A stretch of 64,000 bases of DNA, taken from NCBI GenBank assembly GCA_023898485.1, contig CP060225.1, forward strand, positions 682,001-746,000, read 5' to 3'. This DNA is from Candidatus Peribacteria bacterium. Its GTDB lineage: Bacteria > Patescibacteriota > Gracilibacteria > Absconditabacterales > Absconditicoccaceae. Below the pieces are notes generated by a model that was not told where the DNA came from, made no database searches, and saw nothing but the letters and a program-made list of their open reading frames with translations. The translations under genes were made by a program, and so were the position numbers. Below are positions 13,384 to 24,262 of the stretch, piece by piece (the first letter of the stretch is position 1; each line of letters starts with the position of its first letter).

Positions 13384-15210
13384 CTATATGTCGCTATCGC
13401 CCTGTGTTAGTTCCCAAATCTTCTGCTTAGCAAGATCACGCTCTGCTGTAGAATCAGTAGAACGCAATGCAAGAAAGTAATATCTCATTGCCTTTTGTGT
13501 TTCGCCTTGCATGGTGTAGTAATCACCCAAGGCATGTGCAATATAGGAATATGGGTACTTGTCGTAGAGTTGGAGTAAGGTATTGTGTGCGGTTTCTAGG
13601 TCTCCTGACGCTAGTAAAACTCACGCCGCACCGTATTCACAGACGATACGCGCATCTCCCGAGAGTGACTCCGTACAGCGTCTAACATATTCTTGTGCTG
13701 TGGTGGTATCGAGAACGATACTTTGTGTCTGGAAGTCTCCTTCTTGGAAAGGCTGGAAAAAGGTGAGGTAGAAATATGTGTAATAATCACTCGGATCAAG
13801 TGAATACTGTAGTAATGCAGTGAAGGCCTGATCGCGCTGCGTAATATCGTCCAAATGATCATACGCAAGGGCAAGATACCTTACAGCATCCGGAAGATAA
13901 CGAGGATTCTGTGTCTGGCGTAGAGTAAGAGCTGCTGCTGCATAATCACCCTGTCGATAAATCACAATACCACGGAGAAATGTATAAAATTCACTATTGT
14001 CCGGGTCACGCTCGATAAGCTCTTGAAGATAGACGAGAGACTGAGTCCGATCACGCTTGGTAAAGCTACTGTATGCTAAAATCTGACGAGGCAAGATATA
14101 TCACGGATCCTGAGCAATAACTTGGAGGGCAGTTTTTTCTGCTAGATGGAAATATCCATACTGCACGAGTACCATAGCCACCAATGTATCACGATAATAT
14201 TCAGGGACATGTTGTTGGGTTGTGTAATAATCTAATACTTTCTGTATATCATCATGCAATGATTGGTCAGGGATGGATGCAACACTGACCACAAGACTGT
14301 TCATACCTGTATTTCGCGTGTTGATGAGAAGATTGTATCGATCCATCTGTATCGAGGGCATGACACCTGTCTGTTCCATATTGTAGAGCGTATCTTGGAT
14401 GACTTGTATCGTATCAGGACGAGTCACATCTACCTGACTACTCTCTCACAATGCACGCACATAGCGATCTGGTGTGTCGGTAGTTCGTAGATTAGTATGT
14501 GATGCGAGTAGTGCGACCATATCATCATACTGATACTCTGATTCGAGGCGATCTATCAGTGCATGGTAGATTTGTGTGTCTTGTGTCTGTTCCCATGCAT
14601 CATACAATGTCTGTGTGTCATAGTAACCATCGATAGTCGTAAGCATCTCTCCTGTACCGATTTCTAGTGCATTGGCCAATTCATATGCGAACTGCTTACC
14701 CTGACGAAGTGTACGTCCTGACTGTCGTGGCTGGATAACAATACGATCAGAGGGTGAGACTACTGACTCATCTGTGGTAGCACCAGTAGAGACCAGCGTG
14801 ATATCTGTATCAACCACTGTTCCTGTATTAGTTATAGTATCAGATATGTGTGTGTCTGTCGTGGTCACTACAGCGCCTGTAGTAACATCTGTGTCAATTA
14901 TTGATCAGGAAGACACTGGCACTGGAGCAGTATCTGCATGTTTGCCGATCACGATAGTGGTACCTGTAATCACTGCTCCTGATGTGACCGCATCTGCTGT
15001 ATCGGTCGGTAATGGGAGTGCAGGATCGGTCTTGGTGATAGTGATCTCATTGGTGGTGGTAGCGTCGGTTGCAATCGATATAGCGATATCATCTTTTTGT
15101 CTTATCTGATCGATCCAGTCACTCATCGTCTCACGTTGCCAAAAAATCAACCCTATCATCCCTAGGGCTATGAGCAAATATCGTGTATGTCGTACGTGAT
15201 GGGATTTCAT
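13384..15210 (-). CDS. Membrane-anchored TPR-repeat protein
   Basis: 608 codons from ATG 15210 to TAG 13384 with several UGA glycines. Residues 8-25 form a single membrane anchor after a basic N-terminus (MKSHHVRHTR). Residues 30-150 are a low-complexity Thr/Val/Ala/Asp linker typical of exported proteins. From about residue 190 to the end the sequence is helical with TPR-like units, for example LVYLQELIERDPDNSEFYTF and DAVRYLALAYDHL, and a final ALGDYYTMQGETQKAMRYYF. The role is unknown; TPR proteins usually scaffold other proteins. It is separate from the giant surface gene, which lies 120 bases downstream in the same direction and may be co-expressed. Confidence 0.75.
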
Positions 15211-15211
15211 A

Positions 15212-15254
15212 TAGAACTAAGGGTGATGAAGGATTATAGAGGGTGATGAAGGAT
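15212..15254. repeat. 10-bp periodic repeat, 4 units
   Basis: AAGGGTGATG, AAGGATTATA, GAGGGTGATG, AAGGATTTTA: four 10-bp units directly 5' of the minus-strand start at 15210. The pattern matches the arrays at 541 and 29287. Confidence 0.65.
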
Positions 15255-15255
15255 T

Positions 15256-15567
15256 TTACAGTGTATATCTTTCTTCTTGGTTTATCTTGAGTTTAGAGAG
15301 AACTGGATTGGGTACTTTTTCTTGTATGAGTTTTATGTGTATATCATCTGCCAACGAATGAAGATATGATTTAATATGAGTCGATGATTCTCCCGCCAAT
15401 AATGCAAATCTGATCCCATTGTCTCTGTCGGATGTATTTTCGAGGAGAATGTTTTGTGCGTATTCAAGACTAAGTTTTCTGAGTCTCCCGCGCAGCATCA
15501 CACCATTGAGAGATGTCTGATCAGCGGCAATATCATAGATATCTCGATAGAGTAACTCCTTCATCAT
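15256..15567 (-). CDS. Divergent four-helix-bundle (S23-like) protein
   Basis: 103 residues, all alpha-helical by eye. The segment LSLEYAQNILLENTSD.. IRFALLAGESSTHIKSYL follows the pattern of the 23S-rRNA-intervening-sequence (IVP/S23) four-helix-bundle family (SISNNIAEG .. FLYIAKGS), but the glycine-rich turn is lost, so the assignment is tentative. I start at the ATG-ATG pair at 15567; a longer reading from 15612 would add KLVKLVKLV, which is only the 9-bp intergenic repeat translated. A clearer family member lies at 63359-63718. No function is known with confidence for such proteins. Confidence 0.5.
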   Translation of the reverse strand: MMKELLYRDIYDIAADQTSLNGVMLRGRLRKLSLEYAQNILLENTSDRDNGIRFALLAGESSTHIKSYLHSLADDIHIKLIQEKVPNPVLSKLKINQEERYTL

Positions 15568-15612
15568 GTACAAGAAGATGTAAACCAATTTCACCAATTT
15601 AACCAATTTCAC
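15568..15612. repeat. 9-bp periodic repeat, about 4 units
   Basis: On the minus strand the units AAATAGTGA, AATTGGTTA, AATTGGTGA and AATTGGTTT follow with 9-bp spacing. Related arrays lie at 19449, 54530, 63338, 63722 and 63930. Confidence 0.6.
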
Positions 15613-15628
15613 TATTTTTAACTACCGC

Positions 15629-16522
15629 TTACGCAAACCATGGTGCAACATCAGATCTTCTCTGTGTCGGATGGACATCTTCCGTAGCCAGTATGATTAG
15701 ATTGGCAAAGAGCTGAGCCACCGTCATAGGTCCGACTCCTCCTGGGACGGGAGTAATCGCGCGGACATGGGACTCTACTGCCTCGAAGTCCACATCGCCT
15801 ACTGCCTTACCATCCAGATGTCCATACCCTGCATCGATGATGACCTGTGACCCATCATGACGAATATGATCAGCGCCAATCAGATGAATCACTCCCGTGC
15901 ATGAGCAGATGATATCTGCTTGGAGGCAATACGTACGCAGAGTGTCTGGATCGGTAGATTTATTGGTCGTGATGACGGTAGCGCCACGGTTGATGCAGGC
16001 GATAGCGAGTGGTTTACCGAGCAAATTGGACTGACCAATGATCAGAACTGTCTGCCTGCGTAGGTCACCATACCCATAGTGATCGAGCAAGGTAAGAATG
16101 CCACCAGGAGTCGCAGGTCGTATATTCTGCTGACCGATAGTAGAGAGACCAAGGAGCTGACCGCCCAGACCGTCGACATCCTTGAGAGGTGCGATACGTG
16201 CACAGAGTTCGGTCGCATATGGTTGGAGTGCTGGCGGCAAAGGAAGCTGAATCATCATGCCTGCACAGGACTTGTCCGTATTGAGAGATTCGATCAGTGC
16301 GAGTAATGAGTTGTGAGTCTGTTCTTCTTCTTGACCAAAAATGCGTACCTCAATACCGTGAGATTCACCGTATTTCTTTTTCATGCGGACGTAAGTCGCA
16401 GAAGCAGGGTTGTCACCGACATGAATGATTGCGAGAAATTTCCCCTGCAGTGCAGCTGCACGAGAAGCGATAAGCGTATCGAGGTCTTGTTTTGCTTCAG
16501 ATGCAAGAAGGAGTTCGACCAT
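15629..16522 (-). CDS. folD: FolD, methylene-THF dehydrogenase / methenyl-THF cyclohydrolase
   Basis: Interconverts 5,10-methylene-THF and 10-formyl-THF in the cytosol, feeding purine and formyl-methionine synthesis. Visible family marks are YVRMKKK with the catalytic Lys, MIQLPLP, KDVDGL, the NADP-site GQSNLLGKPLA, and the C-terminal PVPGGVGPMTVA. I chose the ATG at 16522 (MVELLLASEAK) because it aligns with the family N-terminus; a TTG at 16537 is possible. The product of about 297 residues has normal length. No UGA is present in the body of this gene, unlike its neighbours. Confidence 0.95.
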   Translation of the reverse strand: MVELLLASEAKQDLDTLIASRAAALQGKFLAIIHVGDNPASATYVRMKKKYGESHGIEVRIFGQEEEQTHNSLLALIESLNTDKSCAGMMIQLPLPPALQPYATELCARIAPLKDVDGLGGQLLGLSTIGQQNIRPATPGGILTLLDHYGYGDLRRQTVLIIGQSNLLGKPLAIACINRGATVITTNKSTDPDTLRTYCLQADIICSCTGVIHLIGADHIRHDGSQVIIDAGYGHLDGKAVGDVDFEAVESHVRAITPVPGGVGPMTVAQLFANLIILATEDVHPTQRRSDVAPWFA

Positions 16523-16639
16523 ACCATTATCAGACAATACAAAAAACTTGCCACGATATCATACGTATTTGTACGAACGTGACAAGCTCTTGTATGATTT
16601 CATTATATGACTATTGGGGAGAATGTGATATGCATAGTA

Positions 16640-18322
16640 CTACCATGATGCTTGGAATGATGGCGAACTATCGAATACTCGCTCTATTTCATCACTATCA
16701 ATCTGTTGAAAAAAGTCTTTTACTCTCTTGTTGTACTGATATGAATCATCAGTAATGAAGATGAAGTTATACGCTACATAATCATCTTGGTATGCATCTA
16801 TTATGGTTCCCACATAAAAGCGATCACTCTCTTCATCTGTATAGGTAGCTATCATTATAGGGATATTGTTATCATTGCGGATCCAGAAACTATCACATCA
16901 AGTAGCTGTATCTTTCATCGTGCATGGATCATATACACTATCCTCATGTGATGTAGTATCTACCCATTCATTTCCTACTGTATCATACCACAATGCGCCT
17001 CACACGCCATCACCATAGCTTGCACTCATTGTCACTCATTGCCCGTCTATCGTGGCTCATCACAGACTCATAAAATCTGGTAGGTATAGCTCCCCAAAGG
17101 TACGAAGGTCTCTACTGCCCGTGTGCTCTTCCATAGAATAAGCATTGACAAGGATATTGAGTGCATTGAACATATCATCTAGCGATGTCGACTGTGTATG
17201 GATAGTATACGTATACAATACATTGTACTTTCCCTTCTGAGTAAACTGGAGTACTTTATCTATTTCATTAGAACGTTTATATCCATCCAAATAGAGCACA
17301 TCCCATACGCGATCCATAAACTCTACATCCTCTTTGTAAACAACCCTTTTTCTCACCGTCTGCAATTCTCCAATTTGTGTTTGTATGTCTACTCATGGAT
17401 CATTTGGACTAACATATTGCTGATTTGCAGCTATAGTCAGGATAGTATTCCCGTCCAGAGAAGAGAAGAGATACTGGTAGGTATTCGTATGTGCATTGAC
17501 TACACTGTCTATCAATGTAAATCCATAACGATCAAAATCTTCTATGGCAAAGAAATTATTATTTATATCATGAGCACTTGTATCTCTATGTCTTGCAGCC
17601 ACAAATGATGCAAAATGATCACTCGTAGTGACAGGTAATGACTGTGTATTATTGTCCAGGAAATAACGAATAGTGCTAGCTGGTATCATATATCAGAGGG
17701 TAGTATATCATTGTGATACGCTGGTGGGTATACCTACCAATTCTCCTTGATTGTTGAATGCTCATCCACCACTATTGCCAGCGTCAAGATTTGCATCCAT
17801 TTTATACCATCATCATTCTTGACCAGAAATTTTTCACTCAGTATAGGTGATTGTAGATCCACCATTGGCTGGGTATCCCAGTACCGCTACCGACTCTCCG
17901 AGCTCCATATCATCATCTGCTATCGTGACTGGAACTAATGCACCTACAGGATATTTGGTCTGTAGGATGGCGATATCTTTGTTGATATCTATAGCTAGTA
18001 CGCTAGCAACTACAGAACACTCAGGCGGATCTATTACCAAACCAGTAATAACGCACACTGCAATATTTTGCATAATAGTCCTATCATCATCCATCACCAC
18101 ATGAGCATTAGTAACCAAGAGATTCTGACCAAGAGCAACTGCACTACCTTGGGAATATTCACTAAACACTCATGCTTGATATGCTACATCATGATAGGTA
18201 ATGATTTTGGCAACTCATGCAGCATTTGCTGCTGTTACACTCTGTGCATATCATATAGTACTCACTCAGATGACTCAAAGTACTATTCATATTATCATAT
18301 TTTTGGCTATAGCAGATATCAT
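16640..18322 (-). CDS. Secreted trypsin-like serine protease
   Basis: 560 codons, TAG stop. Residues 1-28 form a signal peptide (MISAIAKNMIIGIVLGVIGV, then STIGYAQS). The catalytic triad is visible: TNAHVV (His), INKDIAIL (Asp) and DAGNSGGGAF (Ser). The third glycine of GNSGGG is a UGA codon (17762-17764). The protease domain covers about the first 260 residues and belongs to the S1C/HtrA-like group, but there is no clear PDZ domain. The C-terminal 300 residues have no family I recognise and may bind the substrate or cell surface. It probably processes or degrades proteins outside the cytoplasm. It lies between folD and dnaJ without an obvious operon link. Confidence 0.85.
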
Positions 18323-18389
18323 AGATCACAAAAAAGAGAATAAATCCCTTTCTTCTTAGTGAACTATGTAGCATAATACAAGCAGATCG

Positions 18390-19448
18390 TTATCCTTGTT
18401 GTTGGAGTTCTTTCCAAAGCCTCTCCTGGTCTTTGGAGAGTTTTTTGGGGATAGTGATACGAGGGATGATATAGAGATCACCACGATGTGAGAGCAGCCC
18501 CTTGCGACCAAAACCTCTGCCTGATATCTTGATCTTTTCGTGTGGTTGAGTGCCTTTGGGGATAGAGATGGTGAGTTTCCCTTCGGGATGATCGATAGTA
18601 AGTTTTCCTCCAAGCACTGCATCAAACAGCGATATCTCTTGTTTGAGATAGAGATCGTCGCCTTCGCGAGTATAGCTGCCCATGTCTTTGATCGCTATCT
18701 TGATATACAGATCACCTGGATGCTGTCCGCCAGGGCCCATATGACCCATGCCACCATATTTGAGGAAGACATCGTCTTTGATACCGATGGGTATCTCTAC
18801 CTCCAGTGTCTCTGTCGAGTCGATGAGACCGCCATTGCCGATACGTTTGCTATCACGAGTGTAGATTTCGCCGATGCCGTCACAGTCAGGACATGCATTC
18901 TGCACCTGCATCACACCAAAAGGAGTCTGTGCTTGCTGATTGATCACACCACGTCCTTGGCAGGTCGGACACGTCTCTTTCTTTGCTTTATCGTCGAATA
19001 TTTTGCGAGTGTATTTGATGGTCTTTTTGACGCCATGATATGACTCAGCAAAATCGATCGTCAGACGGACTTGGATGTCCTCGCCACCGACCTGACGTCT
19101 GCGTCCTCCACCTCATCCGAAGAGTCCGCCCATCAGATCACCGATATCAAATCATCCGGCAGAAAACCCTCCGAAGTCTGCACCGCCAAAACCACCAAAT
19201 CCTCCAGCTCCTCATCCAAATCCGCCAAAACCACCTTTGCGATACGCATCGTATTGCTGACGTTTGGATTCATCAGAGAGGATGCCGTGCGCTTCATTCA
19301 CGGCTTGGAATTTTTCTTTATCTCCTCATTTTTTGTCCGGGTGATGTTGGATAGCTGCTTTTTTGAAAGCTTTTTTGATTTCCTCTGTCGTTGCATCTTC
19401 GGACACACCAAGGATCTCGTAATAATTTTTCTGTGGATCGAAGTCCAT
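18390..19448 (-). CDS. dnaJ: DnaJ, Hsp40 co-chaperone with reduced zinc finger
   Basis: DnaJ delivers unfolded proteins to DnaK and stimulates its ATPase. The J-domain has HPD at about residues 36-38 ([10 protein letters not shown], with a UGA glycine). It is followed by a long Gly/Phe-rich linker containing further UGA glycines. The cysteine-rich part has only two CxxCxGxG motifs, CPTCQGRG and CPDCDGIG, instead of four, so just one zinc centre can form. The C-terminal substrate domain is complete ([11 protein letters not shown] .. [12 protein letters not shown] .. GRGFGRKG). 352 residues. It has its own promoter with a CIRCE-like operator at 19514-19546 and is distant from dnaK. Confidence 0.93.
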
Positions 19449-19490
19449 ATATGATTGGATTAAGTAGATTAAATAGACGAAATAGTTTTT
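19449..19490. repeat. 9-bp periodic repeat in the dnaJ leader
   Basis: GATTGGATT, AAGTAGATT, AAATAGACG, AAATAGTTT: four 9-bp units right upstream of the dnaJ ATG, within the probable mRNA leader. Confidence 0.6.
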
Positions 19491-19503
19491 GCTGAGATGC
19501 TAC

Positions 19504-19532
19504 AGTATAGAGAAAAGTAGCACCAAAGTCAA
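19504..19532 (-). promoter_or_regulatory. dnaJ promoter (TTGACT-N17-TATACT)
   Basis: On the minus strand TTGACT (19527-19532) and TATACT (19504-19509) are separated by exactly 17 bases, a good sigma-70-type promoter about 55 bases upstream of the dnaJ ATG. The CIRCE-like operator covers the -35 box and spacer. Confidence 0.7.
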
Positions 19533-19546
19533 ATCCGTGCTACTTT
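19514..19546 (-). promoter_or_regulatory. CIRCE-like operator of dnaJ
   Basis: A perfect inverted repeat, AAAGTAGCAC-N13-GTGCTACTTT. The core TAGCAC-N13-GTGCTA has the same arm sequence and spacing as the HrcA operator CIRCE (TTAGCACTC-N9-GAGTGCTAA). The same element occurs twice upstream of dnaK. It could also form a hairpin in RNA, but its overlap with the promoter favours an operator. Confidence 0.75.
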
Positions 19547-19579
19547 GTAGTGAGGGAGGGAGGATTTTGCAAGGGGAAA

Positions 19580-20659
19580 TTACTTTTTCTGCCTCCAGTC
19601 AAGACCAAACAACTTCTCACAAAGAGGATGGAAGATGGTGTCTTTGTAGAGATCTTTTTGATCTTCTTTATATCCGAAGAGGCGACAGAGATCGATGTAA
19701 CTAATGATTTTTTTACCGCTACTGTCTTTGAGGGATCGTGTTTGTCTGTCTGCCGTTCACATGGAAATAAAGTCAGTGCGATAGGTTTGGAGGAGAGGGA
19801 TGATTTCTTCTTGCGAATATGCTTCTGCTCATTCCCTCTGTTGATGATTGATAGCTGTTTTAGTGTGTGGTAATTCCTGTGTCATACCTTTTATAGTGCG
19901 AACTACTACTCATAATCTCACCAAAAAATCTTCTGGATCGTTGTAATTGAACTTTACGGGGATGAAATCTGGTCATCATTTATTGGCCTTCTTCGTTTCG
20001 GCATAATAAGGCCGCTCTCCTTGTACAACGAATGTTCACTCACCATATTGATTGTTCGTAATGATAGTCACATCCCACTGTGGTATATAGGTAAAATAAT
20101 ATGAGACTTTCCTCATCTGATTAGCCTCTAGTATTCCTGTTTTTCGATGGATATCCTTTCTTTGTATCTGTATTTGGTCTGCTATCCATCATTCGATTAG
20201 TCAGATTTTGTCATATCAGACGATCTCACGCTGTTCTCGACCTGCACCTGATCCAGTGATAATCTCAGCTTCATCGGGTGGGAAGATGATCATGTTTAGC
20301 TGTTCGATAGATCACTGAATATCTGGTTCTGGTATCACAGGAGTTTCAAGTGTAGCTTTGATTTCTTCTCAGATTGGAAAAATTAAATCAACTAGTTTTT
20401 CGATCGTTGTAATTTTTACTCCACTGTATCACAATTCATCTGCAATAGATTGTCGGAGTTTTTTATGTACTTCATTGAGTGGTATCAGATTTTCTTCATT
20501 TCCTGTAGCCATTTTCTTCGGTAGATTAGCAATGTCTTGCTTATATGCTAGTAATAAGGTATGCAAAAGATCTAATACTATCTCACGTTGTGCAGATGTA
20601 TTTTGGATAATATCTAGTCACAATCAAATATAATGCTGACGCAGATCGTGGAGGTTCAT
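19580..20659 (-). CDS. Hypothetical protein, 359 aa, UGA-rich
   Basis: The frame from ATG 20659 to TAA 19580 is open only if UGA is a sense codon; it contains 14 UGA codons. The protein looks soluble with no signal peptide. It starts MNLHDLRQHYIGLGLDIIQN, has a helical N-terminal third, and a mixed middle with IVGYDKIGLIEGW and VSYYFTYIPQWDVTIIT, then YYAETKKANKGGPDFIP. I recognise no family or catalytic motif with confidence. Its 3' end is 34 bases from the dnaJ operator region, and it is not part of an evident operon. Confidence 0.6.
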
Positions 20660-20741
20660 GCATACAGATACAGATAAATATTGTATCTAGTATAATACTT
20701 TAGCATACAATAGCAAAAATTATCCACCTTTCTTTACTTTG

Positions 20742-20764
20742 GTCAGCTCAAAGGGGAGCTTTTT
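20742..20764. other. Short hairpin with T-run in a 260-bp intergenic region
   Basis: AGCTC and GAGCT pair around a short loop and are followed by TTTTTG on the plus strand. No plus-strand gene is visible upstream that it could terminate. The rest of 20660-20920 shows no gene. Confidence 0.3.
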
Positions 20765-20920
20765 GACTCAATAGAGGTGAATAGGATACTAAAACACACT
20801 ATAACTATACTGACAACTCATATGAGATCCAATATAATGTGGCTTGTGAGTATATGATCTAGAAATTCAAAGAGAGATTATATTATTTGTCTAATTATAT
20901 CTTCTTGGCTCTTATGTTAT

Positions 20921-22264
20921 CTACTTGTTCACTACTATCTCTGCCACCTTCTTCTTCCTCCACTGATTATATCGAGCCCATGCAGCGATCGTCACAATAA
21001 CATTTGCTATAGGAAGTGACCGCCAAATGGCATCTGCTCCATACATACGAGATCCAAAATAGGCAACTGGTATTTGTATCAACCATAACGCAAGTAACGT
21101 CAGCATCATCGGAATACGAGTCTCACCCAATCATCTAAACATACCGACATAGATCTGCTGGACACCGATTGCCCAGAGAAAGAGTGCGATGATTCTGACG
21201 AAATGTGTACTTTCTGCGATCACCTCTGTTTCACCTGGCACGAAGACTGATGCAATTTGTGGTGCTACAAGAAATACTAGCAGACCCAAACCAAGTAAAG
21301 TCCAAAAGGTCATGGTCATAGCTTTTTGTCTCATTTGAGTTAGTCATTCATAATCTTTGGCGCCATAAAGCTGACCTGCAAGTGTCGTCGCTGCCATCGA
21401 AAACCCGAGCGCAACGAAAAGGATAATAGAAAATAACTGATTACCGACTCCATATGCTGCTATAGTAGTCGTACCAAGTGCTGCTATAATGCCTGCCAAT
21501 ACTACCATACCGAGAGATCTCGCGGACATCTCGATCGAGGACGGAATTGCGAGTCAGAAATATTGTTTGATAAAATTACCATGGATACCAAAATTTTTAC
21601 GATGCAGGTTGAGATGATAACGATCAGTACCGTACATCATCCATAGCGCTATCACAAAAGCAATAAATTGTGTGATCATGGTAGATCGTGCTGCGCCATT
21701 GACGCCTAATGATGGTACTGGTCATCATCCCATGATAAGCAGTGGATCCAGAATCAGATTAAGCAGTGCTGTCCCGATCACAATATACACCGGCTTGATC
21801 ACTTCTCCCATTCCTCTCCACAGTGATTGAACGGACATATATCAGAATACAGCAAACATACCAATAAATGAGATCTTTAAATAGCCACTAGCGAGTACTC
21901 TGACTACTGGCTCAGCATCCATCCATCCAATCACTGTCGAAGCAGTGAAGAATCCAACCACTGACACCACCAACGAATAGATCATCGACACCGTCAGCGT
22001 CTGACCCACGATATGATTGAGCTGTTCGAAACGCTTGGATCCTCGAGCTTGTGCGACCATAATCGTCCCTGCTACCGTCAACCCAATACCAAGTGAAACG
22101 AAAAAGAATGTTACTGGTCCGGCAAGTGAAATAGCCGCAACTCCTTCTGTGCTATAGCGCCCTATCCGAAACAGATCGGTCATCTGATACACCATCTGCA
22201 AAATATTCCCGAAGATAATCGGTCAAGCGAGTCTGAGTATTTTTTTGTACATAAAGAAAGCCAT
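20921..22264 (-). CDS. MATE-family multidrug/metabolite exporter
   Basis: Antiporter of the MATE family, exporting organic cations or other metabolites against Na+ or H+. The 447-residue length and about 12 hydrophobic segments fit. The N-terminus MYKKILRLAGPIIFGNILQM followed by TDLFRIGRYS is typical of the bacterial NorM/DinF branches, as is the repeat in the second half (TTIAAYGVGNQLFSI). UGA glycines occur in LAGP and at several other points. I start at ATG 22264; ATG 22252 is equally possible. The stop is TAG. Substrate unknown. Confidence 0.85.
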
Positions 22265-22312
22265 ATAATCAATAAAGTTAGAAGCCCATGACCATAGTGG
22301 AATAGAAGGGAA

Positions 22313-23017
22313 TTACAAGAGTTTTGCTCGAATATACATATTTTGCCCTGTTTGACCATCTCTACGGTAAGAGAAAAATCTCTTTGTCTCAGTGATAGTA
22401 CAACTTTTATCTCGCTGTATCTGTGTGGCATCAACTCAGGCATGCGTCAATTGGTCATACACCTGATCTGCAATACCAACATATATCTTTCCCTCTCTCT
22501 GAGAGATGTGTTTCTCATCAAATATGTCACATGCTTCAGGACCAAATTCATACACTTCCCAGGAGGCAGATGGGCCAATTCGAGCAGAAATACTATCAAT
22601 CTTTACATCATCATCTACCATAGATTGTATCGTTTTTCCAGTAATATTCTTGATTGTGGGTCATCGTCATGAATGAATTGCTGCGACAATAGGTGATCAA
22701 TCTGATCTCCTTCCCACAAGGATCACGGGTGTGCAATCTGCTACAGCAATCTGGAGAATGATATTTTTGTCATCAGTGATCATCGCATCGCCATCTCATT
22801 GGAGTCAAGGATAAACTACGTGATGAAGGATGTCTGTGTGTATTTGGTTACACAAAGCGACATCTTCAGACTCCCAACCTAAGCTATCCAATCCGATATG
22901 TTTGGCTCTGATGCGATCGTCCTGTGATCGTGACCTATCAAGCAAATCAGTGTTCACAAAATCATCGCGAGTTGTCATTGCAATTTGTATAGAAGGATGG
23001 ATAGTGGGACTGAGCAT
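22313..23017 (-). CDS. pgeF: PgeF/YfiH laccase-domain protein
   Basis: Members of this family (formerly polyphenol oxidases) are purine-nucleoside phosphorylase-like enzymes or peptidoglycan editing factors. The metal/catalytic residues are visible: NQIHTDIL, VADCTPVIL and AAIHSG. The C-terminus ends in the typical FFSYRRDGQTGQNMYIRAKLL pattern. 234 residues from ATG 23017 to TAA 22313. UGA glycines fall at GDGDA- and SGRGP-type conserved positions. The gene begins 24 bases after the stop of the metallophosphoesterase gene, so the two are probably co-transcribed. Confidence 0.85.
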
Positions 23018-23040
23018 TACTCAAAACGGAGGGATGAAAT

Positions 23041-24150
23041 CTATTTTTCTGGCACCAATTCCAAGACACATATCTCACTGCGAGTAGCCACCCTCACTAC
23101 TGGACCAAAAGTACCCGTACCACTGCAGATATATGCATCCATCCCATTTACCACATAGTGTCCTCGGTTGTACGTGAAAAGTTGCTTGGCAAGCAATGTG
23201 ATAGGGAAAAGTTGCCCCGCATGCGTATGTCCTGCGAGAAAAAGATCCACTCCCGCAGCAGCTGCGTGTTGGAGACCATCAGGACTATGATGCAGGAGAA
23301 CAGTCGGCGCATTGGGGTCTGGCGCAAGTTCTTCTAAGACTGACTGTACGGTGTGTGTCATATCATGCACATGGACATTGCGTGTCTGAGCGTCTGCTGC
23401 CATATGATTGAGGCCGATAATGGTGAGTTCACCAAACTGTGCAGTCTCATTCTCTAAGACAGTGACGCTATGATCCCTCATAGCTTGCTTGATTGCCTCG
23501 ACATCGACGTGGACATCATGATTACCTTCAATGAAATAGATCGGCGCTTGTATCTGTGCGAATGTAGCAAAAATATCTTCATGTAAGGCGCGACGAGAAT
23601 CAAACATATCTCCCGTGAAAAAGACAAGATCAGGGTTAATCTCATTGATCATACGGGCGATTTTCTGTGCTTCTGCGAGCCCTCTTGCATGGCCAAAATG
23701 AGTGTCTGTGAGATGGACAGCTGTAATGGGTTGCGTTAGCCCAGAGATCGTAAAGGTCTGATGGACGATTTTGGTATCAAAAGCATGCCAGACGCCGTAT
23801 CATGTCACGGATAATGCAAGTAGTATGGCTGTTATGATACGTCATGACTGTCACCATGGTATCACGATGCTTATTACATCTACTATAAGCAATGCTAGCA
23901 AAAGATATAACATCACAGTGATCAAAAGTCACGATATCCAGTATGCTATGGTCGCCAGAGTGGTGATATGACTCACCGACCACATCATCACTATCAGCGA
24001 TGCGAGCGTGAGAGATAAAACTATCAGTATCCATGACCAAAGAGGCAGATAGCCAAGCACGGCATGTATTCTATAACCAACATACCGACCTGCACCCAAC
24101 AATAATACTGACATAAAAACCAATCAACCAATTCTTGTCAAATAACTCAT
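23041..24150 (-). CDS. Membrane-anchored metallophosphoesterase
   Basis: 369 residues. The first 150 hold about four membrane segments. The C-terminal part is a calcineurin-like phosphoesterase with all metal motifs in order: TDTHFG (DxH), FFTGDMFDS (GD), EGNHDVH (GNHD) and LAGHTHAGQ (GHTH). This layout matches YaeI/YkuE-type proteins, some of which hydrolyse UDP-diacylglucosamine or phospholipid head groups; the substrate here is unknown. UGA glycines lie in the membrane part. It diverges from the histidine-kinase operon. Confidence 0.85.
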
Positions 24151-24166
24151 AAATAATGTAACTGAG

Positions 24167-24207
24167 GTAAACAATTTTAACCTTTCCTTAAGGTTTACTT
24201 GTATAAT
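24167..24207. promoter_or_regulatory. Nested inverted repeat and -10 box between divergent genes
   Basis: AACCTT-TCCTT-AAGGTT (24179-24195) is nested in GTAAAC .. GTTTAC (24167-24198), directly followed by TATAAT at 24202-24207 on the plus strand. This is a plausible operator/promoter for the kinase operon, possibly autoregulated. No good -35 box is seen. Confidence 0.45.
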
Positions 24208-24262
24208 ATTTTTATTATATTGTAGGAAAATACAACCGTAATTTTAGAAAATCTTCTCATTT

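Noticed and set aside
749..15210. Many apparently broken genes (pseudogenes or frameshifts)
   Set aside because: The breaks are all UGA, in the same frame on both sides, and fall at conserved glycines. Reading UGA as Gly restores intact genes.
16313..16582. Plus-strand ORFs opposite folD
   Set aside because: Shadow frames of a clearly identified gene on the minus strand.
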